Assembly: GCA_021234155.1 (NCBI GenBank)
Contig: JAJEKV010000004.1
Coordinates: 17,855,310-17,919,309, forward strand
Reading direction: 5' to 3'
DNA from: Isoetes taiwanensis
Taxonomy: Eukaryota > Streptophyta > Lycopodiopsida > Isoetales > Isoetaceae
DNA: 64,000 bases
The first letter of the stretch is position 1; each line of letters opens with the position of its first letter. The position numbers and the translations under genes are program-made. Positions 33,335-47,184 of this stretch are shown piece by piece. The notes below the pieces were generated by a model that saw only the letters and a program-made list of their open reading frames with translations, did not search any database and was not told where the DNA came from.

Positions 33335-33600
33335 ACCTGCCTGTGCAGATGCCAGCCACACCAATATTCCCCCAAAAGAAAGCTTCTCTGCAAATCCGAC
33401 CAGTTGGGTTGAGCTAAGAGAGGTACCCAAAAGAAATGCAGAATAAATTTTCTATCGGCGAACTCAGTGGAATTCAATCACAATCAAAACCACAAAGCCG
33501 AACAGTTAAAGGAAAAAGGTCCCAGAAAATTTACAAAAGAGGAGTAAGGAAGAGCTTATAAACTGGATTCCGCCATGGCTTGGCTCCGGTCTCTGTGTTG
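33335..33600 (-). promoter_or_regulatory. Likely 5' non-coding exon and promoter of the LysM gene
   Basis: GGCATCTGCACAGGCAG followed by GTATGTCG gives a strong donor ending an exon near 33347. A TTTATAAG motif lies at about 33555-33562 on the minus strand. Transcription start not determinable. Confidence 0.4.
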
Positions 33601-36600
33601 CCTGTGAGTGTGCAAATGAGCGGCTAGGATAAAAGAGGATGACACGTGGGACTGATCTGGATCATGAGTCACAAGAGGAAAAAAGCCTGTGAGATGTGGC
33701 AGGCATTAAAAGTGCGTGGCAGCTAGGAAGAATCTGGCCCGTTGGTTTCTTTGCCAGCTCTTCCGAGAATTTTATGAGTTGGATAGACTGCTTTTGTTTA
33801 TCTTGTTTTTGTTGTGTTTTCTCTTTTGTTTCTGTTTTGTGTTTTATTTATTTTTTTTGTGTGGGAAGATAAGAGGTTTAAGAACATGATCTTGAGGATA
33901 TCCTCCAATCCACTGACCTTCTCCCCTCCACATTTCTTGGGTTCTCTCTTGTTCATCCCTACATTATCTTCCTTGCCTATGTTCCAAATTGCACGCGTCA
34001 CATCGGTGACACGTGCCCTCCAACCACTGTTCGAAATCATGCATTGTGGATGAAACTGTTCGTGTTTGATGCCCTTTTCTATTATGCTTATGGCTTGGAA
34101 AGAAACAAGAGCATTCATGACACATGTTTATGGATAGAAAGTAATGCTGGTGTGCATGTGTAGTATCAAATGGCATTATATGAACAAGGGCATATAAGAA
34201 GATTTGATGAATTTGCAACCTTACGTGTATGTATCTCATGCTTACCCGACTTCATATAAAACTAGGCCAACTATATGAAAGTACCTTTGCTTATGGTCAT
34301 TGAAATGGAATCTTGATCCGATGATTATGTAGAGTATGTTTTTGTGTAAAAAAATACCCAATTGGTTGGTCCTCTACTTGGGTGTAAGATATTATGGGAT
34401 TTCGAACACTATATATCCAACTAGAATTGGCCTCTAATATCAATGCACACAACTATATCATATTGATGGAATTGCTTTAGCCACAGTGATGTACGCGTGA
34501 TGTTAAATGGAATGGAATTGAACTTTATCGTCCACGGAGACCAAAAGGTCTATGGGACCCATATAAATAGAGCACAACAAGCCCATTACTGCCAGGACTA
34601 AGAAACCCCGCCAAGAAGGGTTTTCATGGGAAAACCTTAATAGTAATAGACTCGTCAAGAAAATGTGCATCTGTACATTTATACATATCAATGAAATAAT
34701 GCCAAAATTAGTTCATCTCGCTTTGTCAAGAACCTTCAAGATGAAGGATGGTAATGTCATTACTCTAGCGTCTACATGAGTGAATGTAACGTTGATTAGG
34801 CATAATTCGGTCAACATATCGTGCTCGAACAGTCACAAATGGCAGGCAAACCTAAAGAGTGTGGCATTCATCTTCAATGGCTCCCATCTTGCAACGTTCA
34901 CATATCTTGTTTTCATGTTCCTCTCAACCATCTGCCTGTTGTAATTCGGAGGCAGTGTGCATTGTAGAGCTGGATGCAATTGTTCTATCTTCATGGGAAA
35001 ATGTGATAATTTGAATCGTTTATGGGCAAGTGTCGGATTGATCTGGCTTCTGTATATGCTATTTAGGTCAACAACTCATTTTCTAGTACATCTATTTGTG
35101 AGATCGACTTAGCTTTATAGTGCTTCAATAAATAACATTATATTTGATGCGAAGATATACCTCTGAGTTGGACCACTAAGTTAAGACTTCATATATGTTG
35201 ACATAAGAACCGCATAAGATTAGAGATGCGTACTTGTTCCCTTTGCACCTTCAATTCCATTGCCACAATCGCTCCTCTAGAGAACGGGCAAACAAAAGAA
35301 TGACAAAGAGAGGAGGGGAGGCAGCATCTTCCAATCTGAGATGCAAGTTCTTATTCATGGTAGTAGTCAAATGACTAGGATTCTCTAATTGAGATAAGCC
35401 ATCGGAGGGACCAATGGGGTTTTATTTGTGGCCACGGTGGAACCCGTGGCCTTAACATCCCCAACGTCCCTTCCATAACAGGTTAACATAGTTGTTGCCA
35501 GCTTACTGGTGAAGATACAATGCCATTTATCCATTTCTTTAATGTTTGAAATTCATATGCATAATCTACGAGGACCATAATGAAAAGGAGCGCGTCCGAT
35601 CAAATAGCAATTTCACTCGTCATGAATAGCAGTTGCAGCTACTCGTGCCTGGTCTTTCGATAGCAACAACAACATGTATAAAGAAGTGCAAGGTAAAGCG
35701 GATGAACTTAGCCCTCCAAGGAGGCCAAGGAGCATTCGATCCAGATTCACCTAAAGCCCCAAGGAATCTAACAATTCCATTCAATCGAAAACTCGAAGTA
35801 TTGAAGCCATGGTGTATTTGTGAGACATGTGTATATCTAGGTAATGGTGTGCCCTCTTCTTTCAGCTACGGCTAGGTACGTTATCTATACTGCAATCGGG
35901 TGCACCATGCCAGGCGATGCCAGGTATATCTAGACAATGTGTGATGCCAGTTATGGCCTTAACATCTTTAATATCAAGGTGTTCTAGCAGATTGAGACAA
36001 ATCGAAGAGCCATGAGATGTTTCAATCTTTTGCAAAAGTTTACAAAGATAGAGAATTCTAAGAATTGTGATCATGTGCTTTGAGTAGGGGACTTAGTCAA
36101 AGTTTGTGAGAATTATTGCGGGAAGAATTCCCTGGACTACACCCCTAGCTTGGAGTATTGAGAAGACTGTATGTACAAGAGAGAGCTCAACTTAGTTATG
36201 AACATGATCAGACAACCACGACAGTCTCTTGACTGTTTGCTGCATTTGCTTTATATAAGGCCTCGATTGTTCTATGTCACTACTTTTCTCATCTTGTTTT
36301 TGCTTTGTAGCCCCCCTCCCCTGGGATGAGGGTTTTTTATGTTATTGTCATCAATTTCTTGTGATCTCATCAACTTCCTCTTCGATGTTGATTGCTTCGC
36401 CGAATTCAACAGTGAATAGCCTTTATAAGAAAATCTCCATGACTGTGAAAATAACACAAATAGAAAATTCTAGAGACTGCAATAATGAAATAGAGTAGCA
36501 AAAATAGATACAAGGCCGGCTCTGGGGTTTTAGACCGAGATCACGAGGGGGTGTTGCAACCTCAGGGAACTCAAACTCCAAAATGGGGGGATCGCCCTCC

Positions 36601-37730
36601 AGGATCTTCCGACCCGTGATTCCGGATGAAGACCTTGCTGGAGGAAACCTGGCGATCGGGAATTGAAGAGGAAATCTGGAGGAAGAGAACACTGGGAGAA
36701 CCTGGTGAATGGGATAAAAACATATTCTAGAGGAACACCTCGTAAAGGAAACTCGACGATAGAGAATTGTAAAAGGATCCTTACGTGGGTGATAGAACCC
36801 AGTGCTTTCGGCATCGGGGATCGCTAACCGGGGTTCTTGGATATATGGACTTTAAGTTGGGGATCCCAGGGCTTGATTGGGGATCACAGTCCGTGCTCTC
36901 GAGTATGCTATCCCAGAGTGGGACGACTGCGCAAACGACTATGATTCTCCGGCTTAGCTGACGATAGTGGTTGATTGTCGCACTCCGTTTGGCAAAACGG
37001 GAGGGAGACAACGGGTTTCGTGGGGAACATGCGAGGGATCCCGGAGCGAGGAAATTTTGGGCGCCAGTATCGTCAAATTCGGGGTAACACTATATTCACC
37101 CCGGAAGAAAGGGCAGAAAGTGCCAGTAGCGCATGGAGGATCAGATGGCACCCTAATGCTCCCTTACGCGAATCCACGGTAAACAAGGCCCTTGCTCACG
37201 CCACATAATGTTGCTTACTTTTCAATTTTGGTCGTTCAATTGGCACATCCAGTGGTATCAAATAGCACATTCCAGGAAACCCAAAAAATATTGCTATGTG
37301 AATAATGTGCAGCTAGGACAATTTTAGGGATGACAAAGGTTAGGGTTTGCTTCGAGCAGTTCTTTGTCGATGTTTGCAAAAATATTTTAAAGGCAGAAGT
37401 TCTTTAGATACTTTGCTGTTTCAAATCAAACTCATTTGGTCACTGATTTCGGCACTTGCAGCACAAATCCGGTTGCGCAGGGTTTAAGGTTTTGCACCAC
37501 TTCACAAAAACATAAGTTACGCGGTCCATTTTGGAGGGGCAAGAAAGTTATCAGTGCTGAAGCATAGCGCGTGGTCACTGCTCTCAAGAGCACAGCTAAA
37601 AAGGACCAGGTCAAATTATCCAATGTGCTAAAAGCCCAGGTATCCAAATTGATCAAAATAGATTTGTTGTCTGTTTTATATGAGCTCCAGACGCAACAGA
37701 TCATGTAATCTATCTAAAGGAAATGCAAAT
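33601..37730. other. Unrecognised intergenic region
   Basis: No supported gene. 34598-34660 repeats 5440-5500 in diverged form. The GC-richer stretch 36540-37210 has overlapping open frames on both strands with no family I recognise; it may be part of a retrotransposon. Confidence 0.35.
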
Positions 37731-37738
37731 CAATGAAA

Positions 37739-37775
37739 ACTAGTTATGGTGCCCGGCGTTGCCGGGCTTAGTAAC
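37739..37775 (-). mobile_element. Helitron-like 3' terminus
   Basis: On the minus strand a GC hairpin (GCCCGGC-AAC-GCCGGGC, 37767-37751) is followed by ACCATAACTAGT and then T. A short GC hairpin about 10 nt before CTAGT, with insertion next to T, is the classic Helitron 3' end. The matching 5' TC end would lie at higher coordinates; I could not place it. No Rep/helicase seen. Confidence 0.6.
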
Positions 37776-40700
37776 ATTTTGAAGATGTGGTTCTTTGATT
37801 GTTGGCCAAAATAGAGAAGGTGGCTTACAGGGGAAGGTCAATGTAGAGGAGCTTTTTAAGATTCATTGACATAGAGTTCAATATATAGATTTTGTGTAGG
37901 TGGTATTTAGGACTTGAACTTGATTATATTATGTTCAACTAAGTACAAAATCTCATAATCTCCTGAATGTACTATAGAAAACATCGTGGTCTGGACTAAG
38001 ACTCAAATTGGAAAGGAATATATTGAATGTGCATGTTTAATCCACATGCACATTCAAATTGGAAAGGAATATGTTGAGTATGCTAAAAATTCTAAAAAGT
38101 TTTTGGAACTTCGGAAAAACCGAATTTAAACAATAGGATGCTAAATCGATTAGGCCTCTGATTATGAGATTGAGACTTACTCAGTCTTTAAAGATTAGCT
38201 GAGTAAGCAGGGAAAACCCATTAATCTTGTATATACAGTGCACTATGACTTGAGAAAGCATGAACGATTTGGTCAGTGATAATACTGCTCTCAGAAGAAG
38301 ATGAATATGGTCTGCCATTTGAATCGCTTGTGTGGAGCATACCTTTGCTTAAAGCATACAACAATAAATTTTTGTTTGGTTCTATCATGGTCTTTTAGCT
38401 TTTCAATTGGGTTGTTTCATTATGAATTTGTTAGTCTTTGGTTGCGTACACATCAGGGAAAAATGAGAGTATTCCAATAGTTGTGGCTGGGCTTTTCTAG
38501 ATTTGAAGAGATGGTCGTGTGATGGCTGGGTAGAACAATGAATGTTTTTTGTTGGATTATGTACGAATAGCTGTATTTTGTTGTGTTCTGATATGAAAGC
38601 TTTGAGATGAATTAGAACTGAAGTTTCTGAGGATGTGATTTGTTGATGTGTGGTTAAGGAATAGTTTAAAGAGCAATGCAATCTATGACGTTGGGATAAT
38701 GTGTGTTAGGCATGAGGAGTGGTAGGTATTATTTAGGATATTAGCTTGACGATATGAATGGCATGAACGTTATTGACTGGCCGTATGTTATAAAGGACTA
38801 TGCTGTTGGAGTGGTTGGTATTGACAATGTTTTGAGAGAGAAAGAAGTATGTAGAAGTTGGTTGATTTAAGGTGAAGTTGCAATGTAGTCCTTATTTAAA
38901 CATTTTGACATGCTAGCATGTAGAACCTATTGGATAATATCAGCACTAATATTGAGAATGCTGCACTTGAAAGCGTGAAGTGCAATGGGATAATGCAACA
39001 TTGGCATTAATATTGGAGACGTGAGAATTGAAACTGTTAAAGTGCAATGTGTAACTTTGAATGCTAAAGAGAATGTCAATTGGTTTTTTTCTTGTGTCTA
39101 ATGTAATGTGTATTCTGAATGATTTGTAGATTGCCGATGTGAAGATGTTCTTCCATCTTAAAGAAAGAACTGTATGGCAAGGATGTATTTACGATGTTCA
39201 ATAAACCCAGCAGTTATTATAGCCCATAAAACTAAATGTAGACTTGGTAATCGGTGACAAAAGCTAGAAATTACAGCAACTATCTGTTGGGGTTAGGTGG
39301 ATATGCGTTCAACTTAACCCCAACTCCAATGGAGTAATGTTGCTAATGGATTAATGTTTACGCCAAAACATTGGAGTTGAATGCTGCTCTCATTCTCTGC
39401 AAGAGAAATCTTTAGATAACACATTAATTAAGCTTGCTAGAAGTCACCACACATTTCAATAGGACATTACTGTATACAAAGCTTCAGTAAGCATCTGTCT
39501 ACTTCATGGATTAACAATACCGATATGCACCTCTGCTAATTTATATTGAAGCAGAACGTGTATGCATGCATAATATTTCTTAGACAACTGATAAGACATG
39601 TGAATAAGATAGAATATCAGCTTGATCATATGCAGATACAGTATGCAAATGAATTACTCAACATAAAATAGCATGTAGGCGTACTTGAAGATCACGCACT
39701 ATGTACCTGAGACAAAAGAAAATAAGAATAAATAAACAGGTCTCTTCACAAAATAATCTAGAGCTCACCGATCCAATATTGGGAATAAATGGAAGTAAAT
39801 GTGCTATGTTGTCTTCATGTCAAACAGAAGATATCAAATCACGAATTGGATTTGGTGCCTTGAGGATTATCTGCTGTAACTGAACATATGTAGAAATGCC
39901 CTGCACAAAATAAAAGCTATTACTATTCTAGTATATCCACTACTGTAAACTCTTTATACATCATTTGCCAAATATTATCTATCTAGAAGGCATCTACACA
40001 AAATAAAGGATTTGAGAAGCACAAAGAAATTAAATATATCTAATACACCGAATTTAAACAATAGGATGCTGCTTGTGTAAAATTAAGTTGCTATCTATTT
40101 GGGATGGATTCAGCATGCACGCAGGCTATCTCCAAAAGCATTTGCATGAAGCAAAGGAATTGAAAAAAGACAACAATAGGGTCCAGAACAATATGTAAAT
40201 ACATATGATACGCTTTCAGTACTCACCGCATTAACTTCCTCTAGCAATAGCATAAAAATAATAGTATGTCCACAACCAAGCCTTTCACAGCCCACGAGGG
40301 AAGATTGGCCATGCTATGAGTTTTGTCAGTGTTATTTTCGAGACCCAAATAAACATGGTATTACTTGGTCTACCTTTTCCCCATAATGTCAAGAATAGCT
40401 AAACAATGATGTCTTGAGCTGTCGTTGTGCTACAGCAGAACCATGACTAAACAATGATGCATTGAGTTTTGCAATCATGCAAATGTAATGGTTCTAGGAT
40501 AAACCCCCTGCCACATGCACTGACTAAATAAAAAGGCAGATTGGTTCTGTAGTAACATTCTGAGTTACCAGAAGTCAAACAACCATGCTGGTGGGCGCCC
40601 TGTAAAACTCCGGTGCAGTGAAGTACCTTAACGTTCAATCTTCAGCAAACAAACTTAAGGTGCCATATCAGTCTCTGACAATAACTCCAAAGCTCTATAT

Positions 40701-43140
40701 GTTGCTCTATAATAACTCATCATTGATCCAAGTTGATCCAAGTGAACCTGGAGAGAGAATCAGACCTAATATTAACTAAGAATATATCTAATTTCTTGAA
40801 TATACTAACTTACCATTGTCCTTGACCTGGATAGAACCTTGATCACGTGATGAAGCATGCCTTCAAAAACCAAAATCTGAAAGCTTAGATATGCATATAT
40901 ATCATCCAGCAGAATATTTGATTTAGTCCCAATTTCTCTGTATGCATTCAAAACATTATTAGAAACAATGTCATCTCTCAAAAACAAAATATAAGATGGC
41001 CAATTTACCTGTATTGCAGAAAGATAAATAATGATTTGCATATGGAACTAAGAAACAAAGCAGTATCAAATTTAGGCTGAAATTTCCATACATAATCAAG
41101 TTAGGTTTGGAATGGAGGTCATCATGAATAAAGAGAGGCATGTTGAAACTCTCAGAATGAGGTCCACCCACTTGCTATATATAGATTTGACACTCGTATG
41201 GAATTGCAAAATAGAATAATGGGCCAGATGACTGGCAGCCATTTGACTGGAGGAATAATGGGCCACATGACCGGCAGCGATTTGACTGGTGGCTAATATG
41301 CATGTATTGCACTCTTGATATTTGCACGAAAGTGCACTTGCAGATCAGAATAGCCCAACAGAAAATGCACGATCTTAAATGATACTATTTATTCTATATA
41401 CATCATTTACAGTAATAAGAATTCATGAAATCATACAGAAGTCCTAATATGTAAAATGGGTCTCTAAAATCTTGCTTAGGTGGCAGGCAGACTGAGACAT
41501 ACCAAGTGATGTGCTTTACATCTTGCAAATAATCCGCTTAGGTGCTCAATGGCTGTGGCATCATATAGAACATAAAAGGATATCTTCTATACATTCTCTA
41601 TCCATACTAAATTGATGGAAAAATGAAGGATAAACAAAAGATCATAGAACACAATGGAATAGAGCTCAGAAGCTTCAAATACATTCTAATGAATGGTTTC
41701 GAGAAATTACCTGGAAGCTATGGATAATCAATAAAACATGTTGCAAAAGACACCATGAGAGAAGATTTGCAGCTGCAGTGAACAAAACAAACATATTCTC
41801 AATTTAATCTAAGTATTTTGTGATAGACATGCCAATGGGCAGGAAGATGGTTACCTGAAAGTTATGGCAAGAAGATGGCTACCTTAAAACTTTGCTAGGA
41901 ATCCAATGGCAACATTCAAGAAGCACAAATATATTTGAGTAGCCAGCAATAAATAAAGCCATAAGAAATACATTCTCAATACATGGAATAAGAAATACCA
42001 GATAATTTGACAATGAAATCATGAATCATCATGCTGGAACTCTTAGCCAAAATCATATCGGGGCTTTAATTGATATCGAAGAGACTGAAAGAACAGCCAG
42101 GTATATGTCCATCTTGTAACTGATGCTAAGATCAGAGAGATGACTAAAACACATGAGAAACAACAAAAATAATGGATGAGATGTATTTTAAAAGATCAAA
42201 CAAAATAAAGTTCTGCAAAAACGTTGCCCTTTGGCACAAACCTGTAGCTCCAAATGGGCAAGCTCCAAATGGTACTTCTCAAAGCAGGATGAAGGCTTCT
42301 TATTAAAATAGGATGTATACATTGAGAAACAAATTGAATGATGAGGAAAGTACAAATTGAAGGATGAGGATGCATTCAAACCTAACCATCTATGTGGATA
42401 AAGATTCCATGTCATCTCTAATAATCCATCTGGAGATAATCACTGTGAGTCTTACTAATGCTTCTGCTTTTTCAAATTCGATGCAGACAGCAGGAGAATA
42501 CATGCTCTATATCTTGTGTTCCAGGTTATTATCCCAAAAATTGCCTGCGTAGAGAAATGAAGTTAGAAACGGGGAAATAAATTTGAAATACAAAACCGAA
42601 AGCAAAGCCAGAGAAAGCAGAGAAAGAAAGCAGAGAAAGTGTCTGATTCAAACTCTGTTTTTTCTGATAAAAAAATAAAAAGGCTAACCTATTTACTGGA
42701 TACGTCGTCCAAATAATCGCTTCCTGGAGCAAATATACATCACGACGTCCACGTCCCGTTGTCTTGGTTTTCAGCATGCTTCATTGTCTCAAGACATTTT
42801 CGGTGACCGCCACTAAGTAAGAAAATAGGAACCGGTTTATTTCCAACGTCATAGCATCTGACTATTTACATATTCAACTGGATGCGCCATCTTAATCCTG
42901 CCGGCATGCACGCCTTCATCGCCATCTGTGAGAACTGCAATTAAGATGCCACAAAAATATTTAGAGATTTTTGGACAATCGGGATGTCATTCCGGTGGAG
43001 AAAAATCCCAAAACCTTAGGAAAAACCATATAAAAAAAATTCTAAAAAGTTTTTGGAACTTCGGAAAAACCGAATTTAAACAATAGGATATTGTTTAAAA
43101 AATGTTGAAAGGATCACATACCATAATAGCGAGGTCCGTT
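37776..43140. other. AT-rich region upstream of the Helitron end, unrecognised
   Basis: No coding region I can name. A 51-bp repeat (ATTCTAAAAAGTTTTTGGAA onward to AACAATAGGAT) occurs at about 38089-38139 and 43040-43090, with a partial copy at 40048-40069. If the Helitron extends rightward, this region is its body. A small minus-strand exon-like frame at 42777-42690 (GRGRRDVYLLQEAIIW) is unrecognised. Confidence 0.35.
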
Positions 43141-43152
43141 ACACGGACAATG

Positions 43153-43648
43153 AAATTGGGCGGGTGCCCATTTTTACAGATGAGGCCCTTAGATTCCCCT
43201 CGTTGCAAATTGGGCGGACGCCCAATTTGACCCAAGTGAGGCGCTTGTATAACGTTAGTATTGATGCAGTTAGTGTCAGACTGGCTACAACAAAAAGTTC
43301 TTCTTTTCAACATGCCATGATCGCGGACAAATTGGGCGCCTGCCCAATTTGGCTGTGGTTGTAGAAGAACATTAAAGAGGGTAGAGACTCAGAAGGTCAA
43401 GTTCGATGCCCGCCCAATTTAGCTGCCAGAACTCCAAACAGAAATATAGGCATTCATGCAGAAAGCACATTCAACTGACAGAGACTAGTAGAACGAGTTG
43501 GAGACCCGCCCAATTTGCCCACGTTTGGGGCTTGTTTCAACGTCAGTTAAGGGTGTTGCTTCAACTTCAGAGACAATTTGTCCACCCGGCCAATTTCACC
43601 TTTCTGGGCTTGTCTTCATGGGGAACAAACTGGGCGCCTGCCCAATTT
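43153..43648. repeat. Class II palindrome cluster, left
   Basis: AAATTGGGCG-NN-CGCCCAATTT palindromes at 43153-43174 (imperfect), 43207-43228, 43329-43350 and 43627-43648, with half or decayed sites at 43411, 43504 and 43574. The two-base centre varies (GA, CC, GG). Short frames here encode only the repeat. Confidence 0.85.
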
Positions 43649-43919
43649 GTCCCTCTATGTACATGAACGTGAACGGGGGAGACACTAAAAGAACATCTTG
43701 GGTGCCCCCCAAATTTTTTAAGGGAGGGAGGGCTGGACTGCACACCAAAGTGGAATTATCGTTGAGCTGCACACATTCCCTGCACATCAATTTCAGGAAA
43801 AGCAAGCACTGCATCGAAACTTAGAGTATATATAAGTCTGACAGTAGCTGTCAAAGTCCAAACTCCAACCCTGTGACTGAATTACCACGCTTGTTCTTCT
43901 TGGTTACCAGGCAAAGTGT

Positions 43920-44035
43920 ATGTTAGGCGTGAATGAAGAGGTGTGACCGTGTGAATGAAGAGGCGCCATCCAGAAGGCGTGAATGAAGAGGTGTGAATGA
44001 AGAGGCGTGAATGAAAAGGTGTGAATGAAGAGGAC
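43920..44035 (+). repeat. Minisatellite, about 14-bp unit
   Basis: Repeats of GTGTGAATGAAGAG / GCGTGAATGAAGAG, with one interruption (GCCATCCAGAAG). Confidence 0.8.
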
Positions 44036-44474
44036 ACACACATCCCTTCAGATTAGTGAAAGCAAATTACACATCGAGCTATGGCAAGTACAAACTGTGG
44101 AGGAGCACAAACCTTTAGAGATTTAGTCGCCATGAGTATGATGCGCTGAAGATGGTTGCATCTTGAAGATAAGAGACTAGCCAAGCAGAGTAGTGCCAGA
44201 AAATCAAAAGGTTTGATGCGCATTTACGTTTAAACCCAAATTCCCCCCCAAATTTGAATGTAATTTCCCCCCTATTTTCGAAGTTAAATGTTCCCCCTAA
44301 TTTCAAAGTAAAATGTCCCGCCCCCAACTTTTAAACATATATTCCTGCCTAAATTGCCTGCGACACGTGCATGATTAAAATTAAAATTGGGCGGGCTTTA
44401 AATGACATATTTGAAATTCAAAATCTCCGTGCATTTAATAACGAGGTCCACAATTAATTCCTCACGCCCAAACA

Positions 44475-45263
44475 TGATACGATTCAATGTTTATGGGGAA
44501 ACAGAAAATACTCAACTGGTCAACAACATCTTAATTGTAGAACTAGATCCGATTATCATATATCTCAAACAAATACATTGAAGAACACGGTTAAACACGC
44601 AACTGGGTCCACAAGGTTATGGCAGTGCAAATGGCAACTGGCTTGGCAAACAATATCTGGCTACTCCACGTAGACCATGAGCAAATAATATCTGGCTTAT
44701 TGGCCCTCTAGGCTAGTCTAGCTACTCCAAACGTAGCCACACATCACAAAAGCAATTGCAGATCTGTGAAGTCGCTATGGCAGTAATTTGTGACCCCCTG
44801 TCACCTTTTCGGCCATTACTCCCTCATACGGATGAATTAGGATATGTGCCATCCAATTCGGAAACTAGACTCCGTGCCGGTTCCAAAGAGGTAAAAGTCG
44901 CTGCAATCCGATCTCTGGTTGCCGAGATATGTCCAACTGAAGTTTCGGTTCTATTTATAGACCTCTCTGCGACTTCATCCTTTTTTAGCATGCAGTTGCC
45001 TTTTTCTCAAAATATCTCCTTGCCTTTAATTAGATTATAGGACTTATCATATGGATATTATCTATGATCTTTTTGTGCAAAATAGTCCCCCCCTTTTGCT
45101 TGATCATTGATTCCTTACATCCAAATGCTATGTTATCCTATGCCCCTTTATATTATTAGGTGACCTTAGGAATAACATTTACATAGTATTTGCCATAATT
45201 CCAATAACCCATTCGCCGTGGACCACTCCCCCGTGCTATGATATGGACTATGACTCCGTATCA
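44475..45263 (-). repeat. 3' LTR
   Basis: Left copy in window coordinates. Contains a TATAAATAG motif on the minus strand at about 44960-44952, the expected U3 promoter position. Confidence 0.85.
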
Positions 45264-46397
45264 GTCCATCCCTTCTCAAAAAGAGATCGTCCGCGATCGT
45301 CCGAGTACATTCCAGTTTGGTCCATCCCTTCTCAAGGCGATTGTCCCATATTCAACGTACACCTGGGAGTTCCTAGACCCTGCGAACTCAAGAATGGTTA
45401 TATAAGTTATTGTACTTCCACAGTACCTTATACCCATTGGAACCTCCACGTCCCCATTATTTTAGATCCATTGGAACCTCCACGTTTCCATTATTTTAGA
45501 TCCCTGCAAAACTCTAAAAGCAGTTATGGATATCCGCGCACTTCCGCAGTACGATATATCCTTGTACCTCTACGGTGCTTTATTATCTTTCGTACCTCCG
45601 CGGTACTACTTGATTGTATCTCCACGATACAGTATCTCCACGATACCAATCCACATGGGTACACACAAGAAATAAAATTCTTATTCTCTATTCCGCATAA
45701 AGAAAATCAACTTACAAACTTTACCCATAAGTCTGTCCCATAGGAAATAATTTGAGATTCCGCATCCAAATTTTAGCATCCATATCCTTGACAGCTTGTC
45801 TGTAAAGTTCCGTCCCAACGCTTAACACTAAGCAAATCTGCAATTAAGGTCAAGCGTTAGTATGACTTCCAAATCAAATATTTATACCACGTCCAACCGG
45901 CCTCTCAGATCACCACGATCTGACTCTGCAATCCCAAATAGGATGCTTTTATTTATTCCATAATCCCCCAAAGGATCATAGAAGTTTCCTCAATAATCCG
46001 AACTCGTTCTCAACAAGTTGGTCCCATATGCTTCGAGCATTCTCCACAAGCGCACCCAGCTTTTCTTTTCTCCCAGCTTTTCTTTTCTCTGCTACTGATG
46101 CTCCAGCTTCACTTGCAGCAGCAGTCGTCAAATCCTCCTTACTTGGACTCCACGTTCTAAGGATTCGCCAGTTCACTCATATACTTGGCCCCAACACACT
46201 TTTTGACGAAGTTCTACCCAGCTGTACTTGCAGCACAAACTTGCAAGATTCTTGGTGTGTCGCAGCCTTAGAGTATAATACCACCACTAATTCCATCTTC
46301 TTTGATTCAAATTCAAAGCAAAAATTCAAAGTCTCGGTGATGTTTCCACAGCCCATAGATTCCATAAGAATCGCAACTTCTGCTCTGATACCACTTG

Positions 46398-47184
46398 ATA
46401 TGATTCAATGTTTATGGGGAAACAGAAACTACTCAACTGGTCAACAACATCTTAATTGTAGAACTAGATCCGATTATCATATATCTCAAACAAATACATT
46501 GAAGAACACGGTTAACCACCCAACTGGGTCCACAAGATTATGGCAGTGCAAATGGCAACTGGCTTGGCAAACAATATCTGGCTACTCCACGTAGACCATG
46601 AGCAAAGAATATTTGGCTTATTGGCCCTCCAGGCTAGTCTAGCTACTCCAAACGTAGCCACGCATCACAAAAGCAATTGCAGATCTGTGAAGTCGCTATG
46701 GCAGTAATTTGTGACCCCCTGTCGCCTTTTCGGCCATTACTCCCTCATACAGATGAATTAGGATATGTGCCGCCCAATTCGGAAACTAGACTCCGTGCCG
46801 GTTCCAACGAGGTAAAAGTCGCTGCAATCCGATCTCTGGTTGCCGAGATATGTCCAACTGAAGTTTCGGTTCTATTTATAGACCTCTCTGCGACTTCAGC
46901 CTTTTTTAGCATGCAGTTGCCTTTTTCTCAAAATATCTCCTTGCCTTTAATTAGATTATAGGACTTATCATATGGATATTATCTATGATCTTTTTGTGCA
47001 AAATAGTCCGCCCCTTTTGCTTGATCATTGATTCCTTACATCCAAATGCTATGTTATCCTATGCCCCTTTATATTATTAGGTGACCTTAGGAATAACATT
47101 TACATAGTATTTGCCATAATTCCAATAACCCATTCGCCGTGGACCACTCCCCCGTGCTATGTTACGGACTATGACTCCGTACCA
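46398..47184 (-). repeat. 5' LTR
   Basis: Right copy in window coordinates, with the same TATAAATAG at about 46880-46872, adjoining the primer-binding site. Confidence 0.85.

Larger units (their letters stand above)
44475..47184 (-). mobile_element. Non-autonomous LTR retrotransposon (2.7 kb)
   Basis: Direct repeats 44475-45263 and 46398-47184 (about 788 bp each, few differences) begin TGATAC/TGGTAC and end GTATCA/ATATCA on the minus strand. Two bases inside the 5' LTR edge is TGGTATCAGAGCAGAAG, the initiator-Met tRNA primer site (46396-46380). Purine-rich GAGAAGGGATGG lies next to the 3' LTR. The 1.13 kb interior carries only short frames (46365-46177, 46176-45976, the latter KEDLTTAAASEAGASVAEKR), perhaps a gag remnant, and no pol. 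The adjacent 5 bases do not match, so no target duplication is visible. Confidence 0.88.

Noticed and set aside
45243-45743. 167-codon plus-strand frame in the LTR element
   Set aside because: It is antisense to the element's primer site and gag-like frames, with no domain.
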